Shown: piece after piece, positions 45,007 to 57,559 of the stretch | Layout of the letters: each line of letters begins with the position of its first letter | Position numbering within the stretch: position 1 is the stretch's first letter | From: Gonocerus acuteangulatus | Lineage: Eukaryota; Arthropoda; Insecta; Hemiptera; Coreidae | Direction of reading: 5' to 3' | Assembly (NCBI GenBank): GCA_946811695.1 | Contig: OX328123.1 | Location: 31,275,399 to 31,339,398, forward strand | Length of the DNA stretch: 64,000 nucleotides | The notes under the pieces: generated by a model | Told to the model about the DNA's origin: nothing | What the model saw: the letters and a program-made list of their open reading frames with translations, nothing else | The model's database searches: none | Made by a program: the position numbers and the translations under genes

Positions 45007-46234
45007 AAAAAGAACCTGATTTTTGAAGGAAAACGTTTAATCGTTCAAACATCTAACTTATTGGGCATGAAATGTGAAATTATTATCTATAAAATAAAAC
45101 AAAATTTAGATGCCATCAGCTGCATTACGAGTTTTTATGCAGACTTTTATAAAAAAATATCCGTTACCCGGTGTGCAATGCTACACCTAATTTATATTAA
45201 ATATCTGTAGTCGGCTCATATGCTTCATATTAAATAGTTGTAACCCAGCTTCCATGGTACGCCTACTTTATATTATATATTTAAAAAAGTAATTATTATA
45301 TGATATTTGTCCAAATTATGAGAATAGAAGATTATAAATTGAGTGCTCGGCTGAAAAAATTACTTTCCATTTTTTTTAGAGAAAGTGGTGTGGAAAATAA
45401 ATTAATCCTTACTTTTTAAAAAGTACCCTTATTTTAAAAAGTATACTTATTTAAAAAAAGTACTCTTATTTTAAAATGGCATTACAATTAAATGATTCCA
45501 AATAATTTAATTGCAATACCGTTTTAATGAAAATCCAAACCAAACTCCCTGTGTTTAATTTTTTTAAAGAAAAAAAATATGTGGTCCATAAATAAATATT
45601 CATAAAAAAATAGCAATAAAAAAGAGGCATTTAATTAAGGTTATGATTAGTTATAAGTTGTAATAATCTATAACTGAAACTATATTCTTTATTTTCATTG
45701 ATTTTTTTTTAAATATAATATTTATTTATTTAAAGGGCTCGCATCTAAAGCTAAAACCTCAATGTTGCACAAATATAATATTAATATGTTATATTGTTTA
45801 CCTGTTCATGTAATAATCTGTAACTGAGTTTTTTTTATGAATGAAAAAGTAGGTAAGTGGTGCAGGGTTTATGTTATTTATGCCAAAAGGAAAGTTTTAA
45901 AGGGAAGTTTTAATTAAAGCTCCTGTTTCAAATTTTATGGTTCATGAGCTCTTCTATAAGGATAGTCCTTCTATAATAGGAAATAGGGGCCTCTAAGAAT
46001 AAAAACAAATTTAAGATATTTTTTTTGCAGTTATGGACAACAATGAATTAAAGGTATTTGGGAATTTCAATAACGACATTGACTTGGCGAGCAACAATAT
46101 TTTTACCAGAATTGCAACCGTATTTAAACATTTAGTCCAAGAGCTGGTAACACACTTTTCAAGTGTTTTATGTGCCTTGAAATTTTGCTATAGTGGGTCT
46201 CTAGTGTAGATAAAAAGGTAAGTATGTGGTTGCT
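45007..46234. other. Unassigned AT-rich sequence
   Basis: No gene supported. TTTTAAAAAGTA-type short repeats occur around 45410-45480. Confidence 0.4.
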
Positions 46235-46757
46235 GGACATAACTTGAAACACCTGGTACTGCGCATGGTAATCAGTAACAAACTATGGGCCAAAAATAGT
46301 GTTTTATTCAGAAGCCATAATTCTTTAATGTAAAATTAAGGCGTTTCTGTAATGAATAATATATAAAGGAGAGACTTTTAAGGGGGATAACATATAAAAA
46401 AAAAAACCGAAGTGGGTTTTTTGTAATATTAAATGAAGTATTTTCTTGACACTGCTATTTAAACACCATAATTGAAAATAATTACAAAAGGGCAGACACT
46501 TTTTGTGAGGTTTAGTAATCAGCAAACATGAAAATAAATTCAGCCGATGATAGACTGCAATACACTGCGTGTAACCGTAAGAGTGAGTGAGAGCACCAAT
46601 CATCAGGACAGGACAGTAGTGGTAGTTCTAGAAATAAAGCAACTTGCCTTAATTATAGATTAAATATTGTTGGCTTCTGAATAAAATACCATTTTTGTGA
46701 CATATTTTTTTAACACCTTTCCCCTATGTGCAGTACCTGGTGTTCCAAGGAATGTCC
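46235..46757. mobile_element. MITE with TIRs of about 110 bp
   Basis: GGACATAACTTGAAACACCT followed by GGTACTGCGCATGG at the left is matched in inverse by CTATGTGCAGTACCTGGTGT...AATGTCC at the right. The match continues inward through TTTTATTCAGAAGCCA to about 46343 and 46648. No coding capacity. Confidence 0.75.
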
Positions 46758-47769
46758 AGGATACACATATATGCCTTACCTATCCACGAGATGCAATACA
46801 GCAAAATTCCAAGGTGCACTTCATGAAACGTGCGTTAGCAGCTCTCTGACTAAATGGTGACAGTCAGAGGATATAACTATCTCAGACCAACGAAAGCATA
46901 TGTCAGAATATAATGATTAAATTATTTGGATATTAAATTAATAAAAAATTGCATGGAAAATTTAATTACTTATTTATTTATTAGAACACCACAATTCACG
47001 TGACTTCCTCTTCTTATAAAAATAATATTTCAATATATTAATTTATCTCCAAAAAAAAAAAAAAAAAAATAGCATGCAAAAGAAATATTAGAAGAAGAAG
47101 AACACTTTATTTTAAAAAAAATTAAAGTGAGGCTGCCCAAATTAATAGGGTTGCTAAACCACACAGCTCTTATAATAATAAAATAATGTTTCAAAATGTG
47201 GTGAAAATTAATTAATTTATATACATTCATTTGTATGATTATAAACATTTATGTAATTTAATATGTACATCTATCTATATGCGAATAAAAAAATAAGTTA
47301 AATATAACAATTTGCATATGTATGTAAGAGGATTAATTTCAAGTTCATAAATTTAAGTCCCTAACAAAATGACATTTATTACAAAGGAGTTTTTAAAAAA
47401 AAAAACTTTATGTTTTAGGAGTTCTTTATGTATAAAACAAAAAGTTCTATCTTTTTGGAAGGTCTTAGAACTTTAAACTTCACTTAAAGCTACATATTCT
47501 GCAAATGTAGACTCTTCCGTAACATCTTTTTGCTTAATCGATTTACAGTATAATGCATTACTAAATAACCTAATAAGAAAACCAGTGGTGGATTTTTGTT
47601 CTAAATGATCATTTAAGAATGTAGTCTCTACATCCATCTGTTCAATATTAAAACCCTTTTGATATCTTCAACTTTTTTATTTTCAACAAAATCTCAAGCA
47701 TTATTTTGTTTCAAACTATCTATTTCTCTATCTGTAGCTTTTACCCAAAAATCACAATCGCTTGATCTT
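46758..47769. other. Unassigned AT-rich sequence
   Basis: Possibly more decayed copia sequence from 47480 on, but I could not assign frames. Confidence 0.35.
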
Positions 47770-48540
47770 TATCAGATTCACCCTTTAGCCAATCCAATAC
47801 AGCTTATGTTTTCTTGGATAACATAAAAATGCCTAGCGACAATGATTTTATTATTCAAAAGTACTTTATATCCCACTTCACTATAACCGATTAAAATGCA
47901 CATATTCACCTTTTTATCCCATTTAGAAGTTATTATTTGTTCTGGCTTCCTAACAAAATCTTTACTACCATATAAATTAAAGTTAGAAACATCTGGTTTC
48001 TTTCCAAAAAATATTTCATAGGGTATTTTATTCTCAATGGTGTTAGCTAATGAGAGATTTTTCAAATAAGTTGCTGCACTGATCATTTCTGGCCAACATT
48101 TTTTTCTACAATAGCTTCTGCCAGTAAGCAATGAGATATATTGTTCTAGTAAATCACACCGTTTAATTATGAACATATGTGGGGCAAGGATTAATTTTGA
48201 TACCCTTTTTTTTTTTGGTAGTCATAATTCTTACTATTTAAATATTCCTTACCAATGTCACATCTCATAATACCAATTCTCTTATTTCCTAAGTTTTTAA
48301 CCTCATTTACTTATTGAACAAAGGAATGAAAAACTTCTGTTTTAGGTTTAATAGTTTAAATCCTAGCAATCTTACTATAATCATCTATAAATGAAAAAAA
48401 ATATATTTCACCTTTGAGACTCATAGTTAGAAAAGGTCCACATACATCACCGTCAACAATTCCAAAATACTTTTAGCCTTGTTCCTACTTTTTTCAAAAG
48501 GGACACGATTCATTTTACAACACAAGTTTTATAAATTTAT
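47770..48540 (-). pseudogene. Ty1/copia integrase relic
   Basis: The minus strand shows, across frame breaks, the pre-integrase/integrase order of a copia polyprotein. NRVPFEKSRNKAKS and GDVCGPFLTMSLKGEIYFF come first, then DDYSKIARI (first acidic region), RCDIGKEYLN (second region, with Ile where Asn is usual). The C-terminal part follows: IPYEIFFGKKPDVSNFNLYG, then ILIGYSEVGYKVLLNNKIIV. The longest intact piece is 47778-48176. Several stops and frameshifts mark it as dead; LTRs are not visible. Confidence 0.8.
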
Positions 48541-49132
48541 ATCAGGTCCAGATAAACTGATTCTTTACTCCCTTAAATGCACTTGAAGTTCTCCCAAAAC
48601 TTGATTCCTTGATGTTTCATTTCAGTTGTTTGAATTAAATAAAGTTAAGCGTTTTTCCACATACTACAACCCCTATTATGATTAGATAAACACAGAACAT
48701 TTTTATGATATACTTACTTATACGATATTACTCCATATTCTGGTTAGAGCCCAGTGTTGCCCTAGGCAATCAAATCAAAATTGATTTGATATGAAGAAAA
48801 TTGATCTGATATTAAGAAAATTGATCTGATATTAAGAAAATTGATCTTAAAATCAGATCTTGTCCAAACTCTGAGAATATAAACCTACCATTTAGATAAA
48901 CAAACAATATAAACAAAATAAAAGTAATCAGTTATTTTGCAAAAGAAAAACTTTTCGCCAAAAAAAAAGAAAAAAAAAAAGTTTTGTATTGCCTTTCTTC
49001 TTAGAAGAAGGGGCAACACTGGAAAGAAAATGCCGGTTTCTGACTATAAACTCTACTGTTTATGACAGTTTCGACCTCTTAACTTCCAAACTGTGAATCC
49101 TAGAAGATTTTGAGCTAGCCTACGAGATTTCC
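48541..49132. other. Unassigned sequence with a short tandem repeat
   Basis: Units of about 21 bp (TTGATCTGATATTAAGAAAA) repeat about four times at 48778-48850. No gene. Confidence 0.5.
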
Positions 49133-49236
49133 CGGATGAAGACGTACCTATGTGCGAAGTTTGGTCAATATCAGTCAAACGGTGTGGATTTGTATAAGGA
49201 ACAAACAAACATACAGACAAACAGACAGACAAGTGA
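49133..49236 (-). repeat. Helitron-like element, 5' fragment
   Basis: Minus strand begins TCACTTGTCTGTCTGTTTGT and includes CAAATCCACACCGTTTGACT, as at 19359 and 34135. Confidence 0.5.
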
Positions 49237-49344
49237 TTTTTATATATATATATAGATAAAACAGAAGTAATATCTGCTCCTTAACAAAAAATAAAATGTT
49301 TTTATTAAAATTATATTTGTTTTATTTGTATTATATTGTTTTAA

Positions 49345-49430
49345 TTTTTTTTTTCTTTTTTCGTGTTTAACGGTGTATCAACATTAGGGCTATTAACGCC
49401 GGGCTGTCTACAGGTTGCCACCCTTTTTAA
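49345..49430 (-). repeat. SINE-like 3' tail (family C)
   Basis: Minus strand AACCTGTAGACAGCCCGGCG then TTAATAGCC and an A-rich tail. The same block occurs at 56040-56180, and its end resembles the SINE A tail. Confidence 0.5.
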
Positions 49431-50514
49431 AATAATTATTCTATTTACAATTCATATTTTTCTTATATAGGAGTTTTTTTAATTTTCATCATATATAAGT
49501 TTTCATATTTTTGATATTTTACATCCGCCATTTTGTATTTCGTTAAATTCCTAATAAACGACTCTGAACAACCCTATTCAACATATTTGATCAAAAACTA
49601 ATAATTATTCTTCACATTGAAAGCTTTTTTACTTCTGATATGGCCATAATGAATCCGCCATTTTGAATTTTGTAATTTTGATCCCAAATTCGTAATCCCC
49701 CCCCCAAACCCCCAAGTAAGAAATTTCAGATCGATTTATATAGATTTGGAATTTTTGCGAGCTTTATGGGATTCTGCTCCACTGCGCGCCGGTGGGTGTT
49801 CGAGTAGTTATTGACATTTTTCACGAAATACTACATTAAATTAATTAAATTTCTTTTTGAGTTAAGCATGCTACCAAGTATCTTAAGCAGGAACCAAGCG
49901 ATTGTTTGTCTATGCTTACGTGTGGAATTGGAGGTGCTTTAGGTTTTAGATAGATACATTCAGATTCGATGAAGCACACGTAAACCCTTCTTATTAAATT
50001 AAATTTACACGTGATTGATTTATCAGAATGTATCTATCTAAAGCTCCAATTCCACTAGTAACCATAGAAATGGTAATGGATTTATCAGAATGCATCTATG
50101 TAAAGCTCCAATTCCACTAGTAACCAGAGAAATGGTAATGGATTTATTCCTGCAGAGTCCCTAATAATATTCAATAGATAATCTTGCTGAAAGGGTTAAG
50201 TGTTTGTTGCCTGCTTTTCGTCCAGCGGCCCAATTACATTAGTGCTTCGGTAATGCTTTATCTCGAAGCCCCTAACTCCTAAACTTATCATATCGATTAG
50301 CTTCTATCTCCGAAGGCCAGTATATAGGCGGAATATTTGTATTCACAAAGTTGTATAAGCTAATTATCAGAAAGCGGTTGTTTTTTTTTAACGTTAAGGT
50401 TCATCGGAATTTTGTCCATGATTTAAATAACTTTTTAATAATTGACAACAATCCAATGAGGCAGGATGGGATAACGATAAAAACCAACTGCTAGAGAACG
50501 CCTTATTAATAACA

Positions 50515-50516
<2 letters not shown>
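49431..50516. other. Unassigned sequence with a 62-bp duplication
   Basis: At 50018-50143 a block with ATTTATCAGAATG and CTAAAGCTCCAATTCCACTA-type sequence occurs twice in tandem, and once in inverse at about 49920-49965. No gene. Confidence 0.5.

Positions 50517-50570
<54 letters not shown>
50517..50570. repeat. (TA)n microsatellite
   Basis: TA run of about 54 bp. Confidence 0.95.
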
Positions 50571-50573
<3 letters not shown>

Positions 50574-50764
50574 AACATGATTGTTCATTCGGAAAGGGTC
50601 TGTGTATATTCTGATAAAACCCGTTGATTGCCAGAAACATTGGTCCATTGCTAATGAGGGTTTATCTACAAAAAAAAATTAACTGCCCATAAAAAAGAAG
50701 TCACCGTCATTTTCTTCCTTGGGAAAAAAACTTGCTAGGATACGTTCAGATTGATGGAAAAGTT

Positions 50765-51290
50765 CCACCCCGCACGCGCGAAACGTTGAGGGAAATATTC
50801 CCGACGGTTCCACCATTATCATACTCCCTATTCAAGGAACAATATGTTATGTGAAACATTTTAAAAACGGATTATGTCTCGTTTAAGATTAGGGAAGGCT
50901 TTGAGAGGTCAGACAAACGAAATAGTGTCTAATATTTATCAATTCTTAGCCAAAGCTAGGACTAAAAACTTATTAAAGCTCCTAGTGATAAGTTTATAAT
51001 AGAGAGAAATATTACCGCCAATTTCTTGCACGAGGAATATGGGCTACACCCTTTTCTCTCTAATTAAACCATTTATTTGAACAGGCTTAAATAGTTTAAA
51101 TAGTTTTAATCTTAGATTGATTAATATTAAACACTATCTCCCTTGCCTGACCTCTCAAATCCTTCCCTGGTCCTAAACGAGACATAATCAGTTTTTATTG
51201 AGTTTAAAGTAGTGTATTGTTCATTGTAATGGAAACGCAAATGTCGGAACCGTCGTGAATATTTACCCCAAAATTTCGCGCATAGGGGAT
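50765..51290. mobile_element. MITE with TIRs of about 160 bp
   Basis: The left arm (about 50765-50925) contains GAAATATTCCCGACGGTTCC, GATTATGTCTCGTTTA and GAGAGGTCAGACAA. The right arm (about 51140-51290) carries their inverses in mirror order. About 215 bp lies between. No ORF. Confidence 0.75.
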
Positions 51291-51843
51291 TAGAACTACT
51301 ACATTTAACGAACGGGCTATAAATAGTATTAAAATGTTATAAGAAAAGTATAAGGTAAATAAGCGAAATGGAAATATTAGATAGCAGATATAGAAAAAAA
51401 AATGCGCACAATTTGTAAATAGTTTAACTAAATGTTCATGACAACTCATAGAGCTGTGATTAGTAAACTTTAACCAACGCTGTTCCACGCTCACTGGTTT
51501 TGGACTCTGACTTTAAAGAATAAATCTTGGCTTGGTTCGGTTTGTCGGATATCTTCAAAGAGATTCTACTTGATTTTGAGCTGGAATAAAAAGTAAACAC
51601 GAAGCCTGGTTGAAATAGTTTGGCTTCCAATCCTGAGAGAATCCTTCGCCTTTTTGTCTTGGTAGTCAACGAGAAATACTTTGTCTGTTCGCGCTCTACC
51701 GCCAAGTTCGTTAAACAATAGAGAATTAAATGAAGTCATTTTCAGTTCGACATCGTAATTAATTTGAGAGAAAACATGGAAAAACTAGATTCTTATGCTC
51801 AAGGAAGAGGAAGCGACTTCTTATACTTATATATATATTTTAC
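51291..51843. other. Unassigned sequence
   Basis: No gene supported. Confidence 0.4.
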
Positions 51844-51845
51844 GT

Positions 51846-52069
51846 AACATGGGCGCATTTAAGGGGGGGCTGCAGCCCCTCCCCGAAATCGGTAAAAGCC
51901 TTATAAATAAATTAAATAAGATCACTCAGTTCAGAAAAAAATAATTTCTTTTGGGTGTATTCGCGTTTTAATTGGCTAACTGTTCCAAGTTCTAGATTGT
52001 TACTACTCCAGCCCGCCAAAATGCTCTCAGCCCCCTCCGAAATTCTTTTTTATATACGCCCATGTTAAG
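51846..52069. mobile_element. Small MITE with TAACATGGGCG ends
   Basis: Left end TAACATGGGCGCATTTA is matched in inverse by TATATACGCCCATGTTA at the right (about 52052-52069). Next to each end is a C/G-rich block (GCAGCCCCTCCCC and CAGCCCCCTCC). Confidence 0.6.
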
Positions 52070-52147
52070 TAATCATTAATATGTCTAAAACATGTTTTCA
52101 ATGTCGTACATTACAGTTTTTAGAATAAAGTTAAATAACTTTTTGTC

Positions 52148-52352
52148 TAGACGGAAGCAGGTAGGCTGAGATGGGCGGATCAAATTGTGAGAATGAAGGA
52201 ATACAGGTTGCAGAAGAAGATGCTGGATATGGCAATCCTTGGGGAAAACAGGTAGACCTAGTAGCCGTTGGAAAGATGAAGTAGCAAGAGATGCTGCTAA
52301 ACTGGGCGTCAACTATTGTAGGAACGCCGCCATGGACCGTGACGGATAGAAG
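52148..52352 (+). pseudogene. LINE reverse transcriptase C-terminal relic
   Basis: GRLRWADQIVRMKEYRLQKK and, after a frameshift, GRPSSRWKDEVARDAAKLGV then CRNAAMDRDG match the C-terminal tail common to RTE/CR1-like LINEs (GRLRWAGHVVRM, GRP-x-x-RW, A-x-DR-x-x-WR). A stop replaces the final Trp position. No other LINE sequence is adjacent. Confidence 0.75.
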
Positions 52353-52846
52353 GGGGACCTGTAGAACTGGGAGTATTAGTATTAGTAAGAGATGGTTTTT
52401 GCACTGTTCGACTTACAACTTTCACTAATAAATTTTAATATTTTAGTATATAAACTAACAAACAGGTATTAAAAAATACGTTTTTTTGGTAGGTACGAAA
52501 AAAATACTCGAAAAACGTTTCAATCCTGAAATAATACTTATTTGAAAAACCAATATAGCATGCCGGCTGATGATAAAAATTTTAACAAACCCCTCTCACA
52601 GAGGATTATACTGGGAAATACAGTGCAATAACCACTGTATAGTTCTATATAGTGGTTATTTCTATATAGTTCTTGCACTGTACAAAATGTTTGACCTTCA
52701 ATAGCTCCCATACTAGAAACACCAGTTGATAGATCTCTTTAAGTACCTAATCCATTTTCATAAAAAACTCAATTTCGAAAAAAATGGTGTCAGTATGGTT
52801 TTTGCATTTTATATGGCTATAAATGCTGTTTATTTTATAATAGCAA
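52353..52846. other. Unassigned sequence
   Basis: A local repeat of TATAGTTCTATATAGTGGTTA lies near 52637-52665. No gene. Confidence 0.4.
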
Positions 52847-52864
52847 TTTAATTATTCTTTAATT

Positions 52865-52866
<2 letters not shown>

Positions 52867-52912
<46 letters not shown>
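52867..52912. repeat. (TA)n microsatellite
   Basis: TA run, first copy of the duplicated block. Confidence 0.95.
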
Positions 52913-52916
<4 letters not shown>

Positions 52917-53585
52917 GTTATATTGTATAATAGCGTAGGTCTTTTTTTTGTTTTATGTATTTGAATAATTAATTTCATAATTATATTTCAGATATTTAAT
53001 TAATTTGCATAGTGTTATGTTATTTAGAGCATTTAATAAGCTTTCTAATGGTATTCTTCCGTTTACCAAGATTCTCAACCTTTTTCGAGATATTAAGGAA
53101 AGTAAACAAAGTTACCTAAACTTTTTATGTCTGTTAATAAAATATTTTAATCTAACCCTTCCTTAACTCCAAACGTAACCAAAATTTCAACATATTAGTT
53201 TTAATGAAAGTAGAACATGCAGAAAATGTTTCAACTGAATCCCATGATTCTAAGTAACCAAACCAAAAACGGTATTAAAAAACTATTTTTCCAATTTTCT
53301 CGAAAACGGTTAAAGCTATCGCCTTGAAAATGGTTTCATTCGTTTTCGTAGCCCAAGAAGCATATAAAACGAGTACTTACAAGCTTATGATCTCAAAAAC
53401 GTAAGCGTTACGATTTTTTTTGCACGAATTTCACCCCAAACGCCATCTTCCAGTTGGCGGATTTTGCTGGTTAACGAACTTGACCTTTCAAATTAGACGA
53501 AAGATTTTTGTACCAAATTTCATCAAAATCGGACTATTCGTCTGGGAGCTATAGAGCAATTTAATTATTCTTTAATTTGTATATA

Positions 53586-53586
53586 A

Positions 53587-53648
<62 letters not shown>
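53586..53648. repeat. (TA)n microsatellite
   Basis: TA run, second copy of the duplicated block, longer than the first. Confidence 0.95.
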
Positions 53649-53653
<5 letters not shown>

Positions 53654-53745
53654 AATAGCGTAGGTTTTTTTTTCGTTTTATGTATTTGTATAATTAATTT
53701 CATAATTATATTTCAGATATTTAATTAATTTGCATAGTGTTATGT

Positions 53746-54249
53746 TTTTTATTTTATTTTGAATACCTAATTTAAAGGATAATGAATATTTTGTGTCTCG
53801 AACAAACCAATTTACTCAGGCAACCAATCTGTTTTGTACTTTTTGCAATATAAATATATTCCTCCTCTTCATTTGCCTTGCCTGATGTTTATTAATTATT
53901 GACCTCTTTGTCAAAATAATGATCCTATTACTGGACAATTGTAGAACCTGAAAATTGGAATATTCATTAAAAATGAATAAACACTGGAGGATAATATTGA
54001 ATGAAGCCAATATTGGCACGAGAGTCGGTGTTTGCTCAATGAATGAAGCGGAATTCCCCAACCATTCATGGAATCATACGCTACATCAGCCCTATTGGTG
54101 GAAAATCCTTATCACTGTTTCATATCACTATCCCTTTATCAGGCTCCATTTAGCAGTAATTCAATGTGCCATGCAATAATATAACAAGAGATTTAAACCT
54201 TGTATTCTATATTTTCAACTTGTATTTTTTCACAATGAACCTAGTGCAT
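53746..54249. other. Unassigned sequence
   Basis: No gene supported. Confidence 0.4.
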
Positions 54250-54800
54250 TGTAGTTGAAAGTATCGTAGTGTAGTTGGAGGTGTCGTAGTATAGTTGAAA
54301 GTATCGTAGTGTAGTTGGATGTAGCGTAGTGTGGTTGGATGTAGCGTAGTGTGGTTGGAAGTAGTGTAGTGTGGTTGGAAGTATCGTAGTGTGGTTGGAA
54401 GTATCGTAGTGTAGTTGGAGTAGCGTAATGTAGTTGGATGTAGCGTAGTGTGGTTGGATGTAGCGTAATGTAGTTGGATGTAGCGTATTGTGGTTGGATG
54501 TAACGTAGTGTGGGTGGATGTAGCGTAGTTTAGTTGGATGTAGCGTAGTGTGGTTGGATGTAGCGTAATGTAGTTGGATGTAGCGTAGTGTAGTTGGATG
54601 GAACGTAATGTAGTTGGATGTAGCGTAGTGTGGTTGGAAGTATCGTAGTGTGGTTGGAAGTAGCGTTGTGTGGTTGGAAGTAGCGTTGTGTGGTTGGATG
54701 TAGCGTTGTGTGGTTGGATGTAGCGTATTGTGGTTGGATGTATCGTAGTGTGGTTGGATGTGCCGTAGTGTAGTTGGATGTAGCGTAGTGTGGTTGGACT
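54250..54800. repeat. 20-bp minisatellite, about 27 copies
   Basis: Units of the type GTAGTGTGGTTGGATGTAGC are repeated head to tail with scattered substitutions (GTAGTTGGA, AAGTATC, GTTGTG variants). The variation makes the array older than the 82- and 84-bp ones. Confidence 0.95.
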
Positions 54801-56039
54801 ACTGATTTCTAGTACTAGAAGTTCCTACTAATAGTCTCCAGTGAAATAGTTTGATTTGCTTTTTCATTTGACACTTCATTTTTAACTATTCATAAGTATA
54901 ATGCATAATGAATATTATAAAGCGGTCAAACCTAGATATTCCTTTTCGGAAACACTCGGCATAATATGAATTATGAAAGGGATAATTGTATTTGTTTGTT
55001 AAGACGAAGATTCTCAGTATCGAGTTATATTAATAGATAAAACCACTTTAAAAAATACAAATTACTTTATGTAATATTTTCTTTGATTTAGAAGCATTCA
55101 TTACAGAACTGATCCGAAAAAAGTTGCAATTTGTATATACATATGTGTTTCATAGGTTATATTACTTGGGGATGTAACGAGATCATTAAAAGTCCGTATT
55201 AGAGTGTTTGATTGGTTTGTGATGAGAGATGGGCCCTAGAGGGAGTTTTTTTTTTATAAGGAGTAAAAGGTTGATTTTTTTGTGGTCAAGAGCCAGCTCT
55301 AATGTATGATAATGAATAATAATATATGTTTAAGTAATAAAAATAATTGCCAATCACTAGTAGCATATTATATCTGCAACTAGTTTTTCAAATTCGTTCC
55401 TCCATATTTGAAAGATGTAATCAGAACTCCTCCTTAATTATACAGGATTTTAGGGAGAATAGGGTGATTAGTTTGAAAACATGATAAATATTCTGTGGGC
55501 GAACAAGAACAGCATGGATTAATATTAAAAACTAAATTCTCTCCTTTCATGTCGCAAGATAAAATGAATCTCAAAGGAAAAAAAAAAAGTTGCGGGAGTG
55601 GGTGTGGTTTATAGAAACCATCTTGAAAGAGGAAAACTAATTTTAACCTCTTTGTCATCCCCTAAATTCTTTAGGGAGTTGAGAAATTAGGCTACTAACA
55701 AATATTTGCTTATATAACCAACTCTTTTTTTGTCGTGGAAATATTTCTTTGAACTTGCCTTTTACTATTTTTTTTTTTATGGAATAGAGAATCTTTAAAG
55801 CAAATCATATTATTATTTTGTATATACAAATTAGAAAAAATGAATTACAATAGGTAATTCTTCAAGCTTTATGAAATGATATGTTTCAAGGAATTAGTTC
55901 CTTCTTATCGTAAAGTATAATTTTATATGTAAATATTCGTGTCGTAAAAATTCTGTTTTATTATAATTTATAATTCTCAATTTAATGTCAAACTATCGAA
56001 TCGGTACTTTCCGAAAGAGCAAGATAAAGCTTGAATAGT
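54801..56039. other. Unassigned AT-rich sequence
   Basis: No gene supported. Confidence 0.4.
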
Positions 56040-56180
56040 TTTTTTTTTTTCGTTTTTAACCGCACATCAACTATTTGGCTATTAGCGCCGGGCTATCTAC
56101 AGGTTTCCACCCTTTTTGTAATGCCAACAGCACGTGGTCGGTACCCATTCAGGTACCCATTTAATAGTTATTACCAAAAT
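56040..56180 (-). repeat. SINE-like 3' tail (family C)
   Basis: Minus strand: GGGTACCTGAATGGGTACC, GTGGAAACCTGTAGATAGCC, CGGCGCTAATAGCC and an A-tail (T-run at 56039-56050). Related to 49345-49430. Confidence 0.55.
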
Positions 56181-56404
56181 CAGCGCCTTTACAAAAGGAC
56201 AATTTTACATATTTTTTTCTATAAACATTGTTTTCATTTTATCATTTTAAGGTAAAAATGTGAACAAACTGTTAACTGTCTATCGGAATCAGCAAACTGT
56301 ATAAATATTTACACTTTCAAACTAACGAATGCTACACACTCGACATTATACATTGTACTAATTCTATAGTATTTGTTATATCTAGAAATGAATATAATAT
56401 TATC

Positions 56405-57290
56405 GTTAGTTTAGATTTAGAATCCTGTGGAATCATCACCATATGCAATGTTGATTTAAAATCTTATTGAAACACCACCATATACAGTGTTGATTTAAAT
56501 CCTAAGGAATCGTCACCAAATGTAGTGTTGATTTAGAATCTTATGGAATCATTACCATATACAGTGTTTTTTTAGAACTCTATGGAATCATCACCGTATA
56601 CAGTTTTGATTTGAATCCTATGGAATCATCACTATATAAAGTTTTGAATTAGAATCCTATAGAATCATCACTATATACAGTGTTGATTCAGAATGTTATA
56701 GAATCATCACCATATACAGTGTTGATTTAGAACTCTATGGAATCATCACCAGTTACAGTGTTGATTTTAATCCTATGGAATCATCACCATATAAAGTTTT
56801 GAATTTGAATCCTATGGAATCATCACCATATACAGTGTTGATTTAGAATCCTATGGAATCATCACCATATACAGTGTTGATTTAGAATCCTATTGAATCA
56901 TCACCGTACACAGTGTTAATTAGAATCCTATGGAATCATCACCATATAGAGTTTTGAATTAGAATCCTATGGAATCATCACTATATACAGTGTTGATTTA
57001 GAATCCTATGGGATCATCACCATATGCAGTGTTGATTTAGAATCTCATGGAATTTTCACTATATAAAGCGTTGATTTAGAATCATATGGATACATATTCG
57101 TATACTATGTGAGTTCAGTGTTATGTGAAAATCTTATACTGTGTTGATTTAGTATCATAAGGAAATCTCAGTGTATACAGTGTTGAACTTGTATATTACG
57201 GAAATATGAGCATACACTATTATGTCGAATTGGTGTCCTATGGATTCGACTGTGTACAGTATACAGATTTTGTAAATCATTTTTAATGTA
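56405..57290. repeat. Minisatellite with a unit of about 39 bp, about 20 diverged copies
   Basis: Tandem units of the type GTGTTGATTTAGAATCCTAT followed by GGAATCATCACCATATACA. Copies differ by substitutions and small indels and decay towards the right end, where GTATACAGTGTTGAA-type remnants remain. Confidence 0.92.
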
Positions 57291-57559
57291 GATTTAACAT
57301 TCTATTGAATAAGCAGTGTATTCCATGCGGAGGAACAAAAAAATATACGAGAAATTAAATATTATCAATGTTACTTACAAAGTTGGTCTTTGTTGATGTG
57401 ATGTTCTTCCTTGCCGTTGACGTTGGAAAAGATGACAGACTGTGTCTTCATAACTGCTACTTCTCGCCCGACTGCAACAAAACATTATAAATACTAACAA
57501 CAGTATAAATGTCTGGTTTCAGGCACCATATAACTCTCTCATACTTCCAGACGCTAAAC
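57291..57559. other. Unassigned sequence
   Basis: No gene supported. Confidence 0.4.

Larger units (their letters stand above)
52847..53745. repeat. Direct repeats of about 180 bp around an IR-1 fragment
   Basis: 52847-53025 and 53558-53745 are near-identical: TTTAATTATTCTTTAATTTG, a (TA)n tract, TAATAGCGTAGGT, and TAATTTGCATAGTGTTATGT. Between them is an IR-1 fragment (53025-53560). This looks like a 711-bp tandem duplication with a partial second copy, or an insertion that duplicated its flank. Confidence 0.75.

Noticed and set aside
44860..45210. 116-codon + strand ORF over the Penelope terminus
   Set aside because: It crosses the inverted terminal repeat on the non-coding strand.
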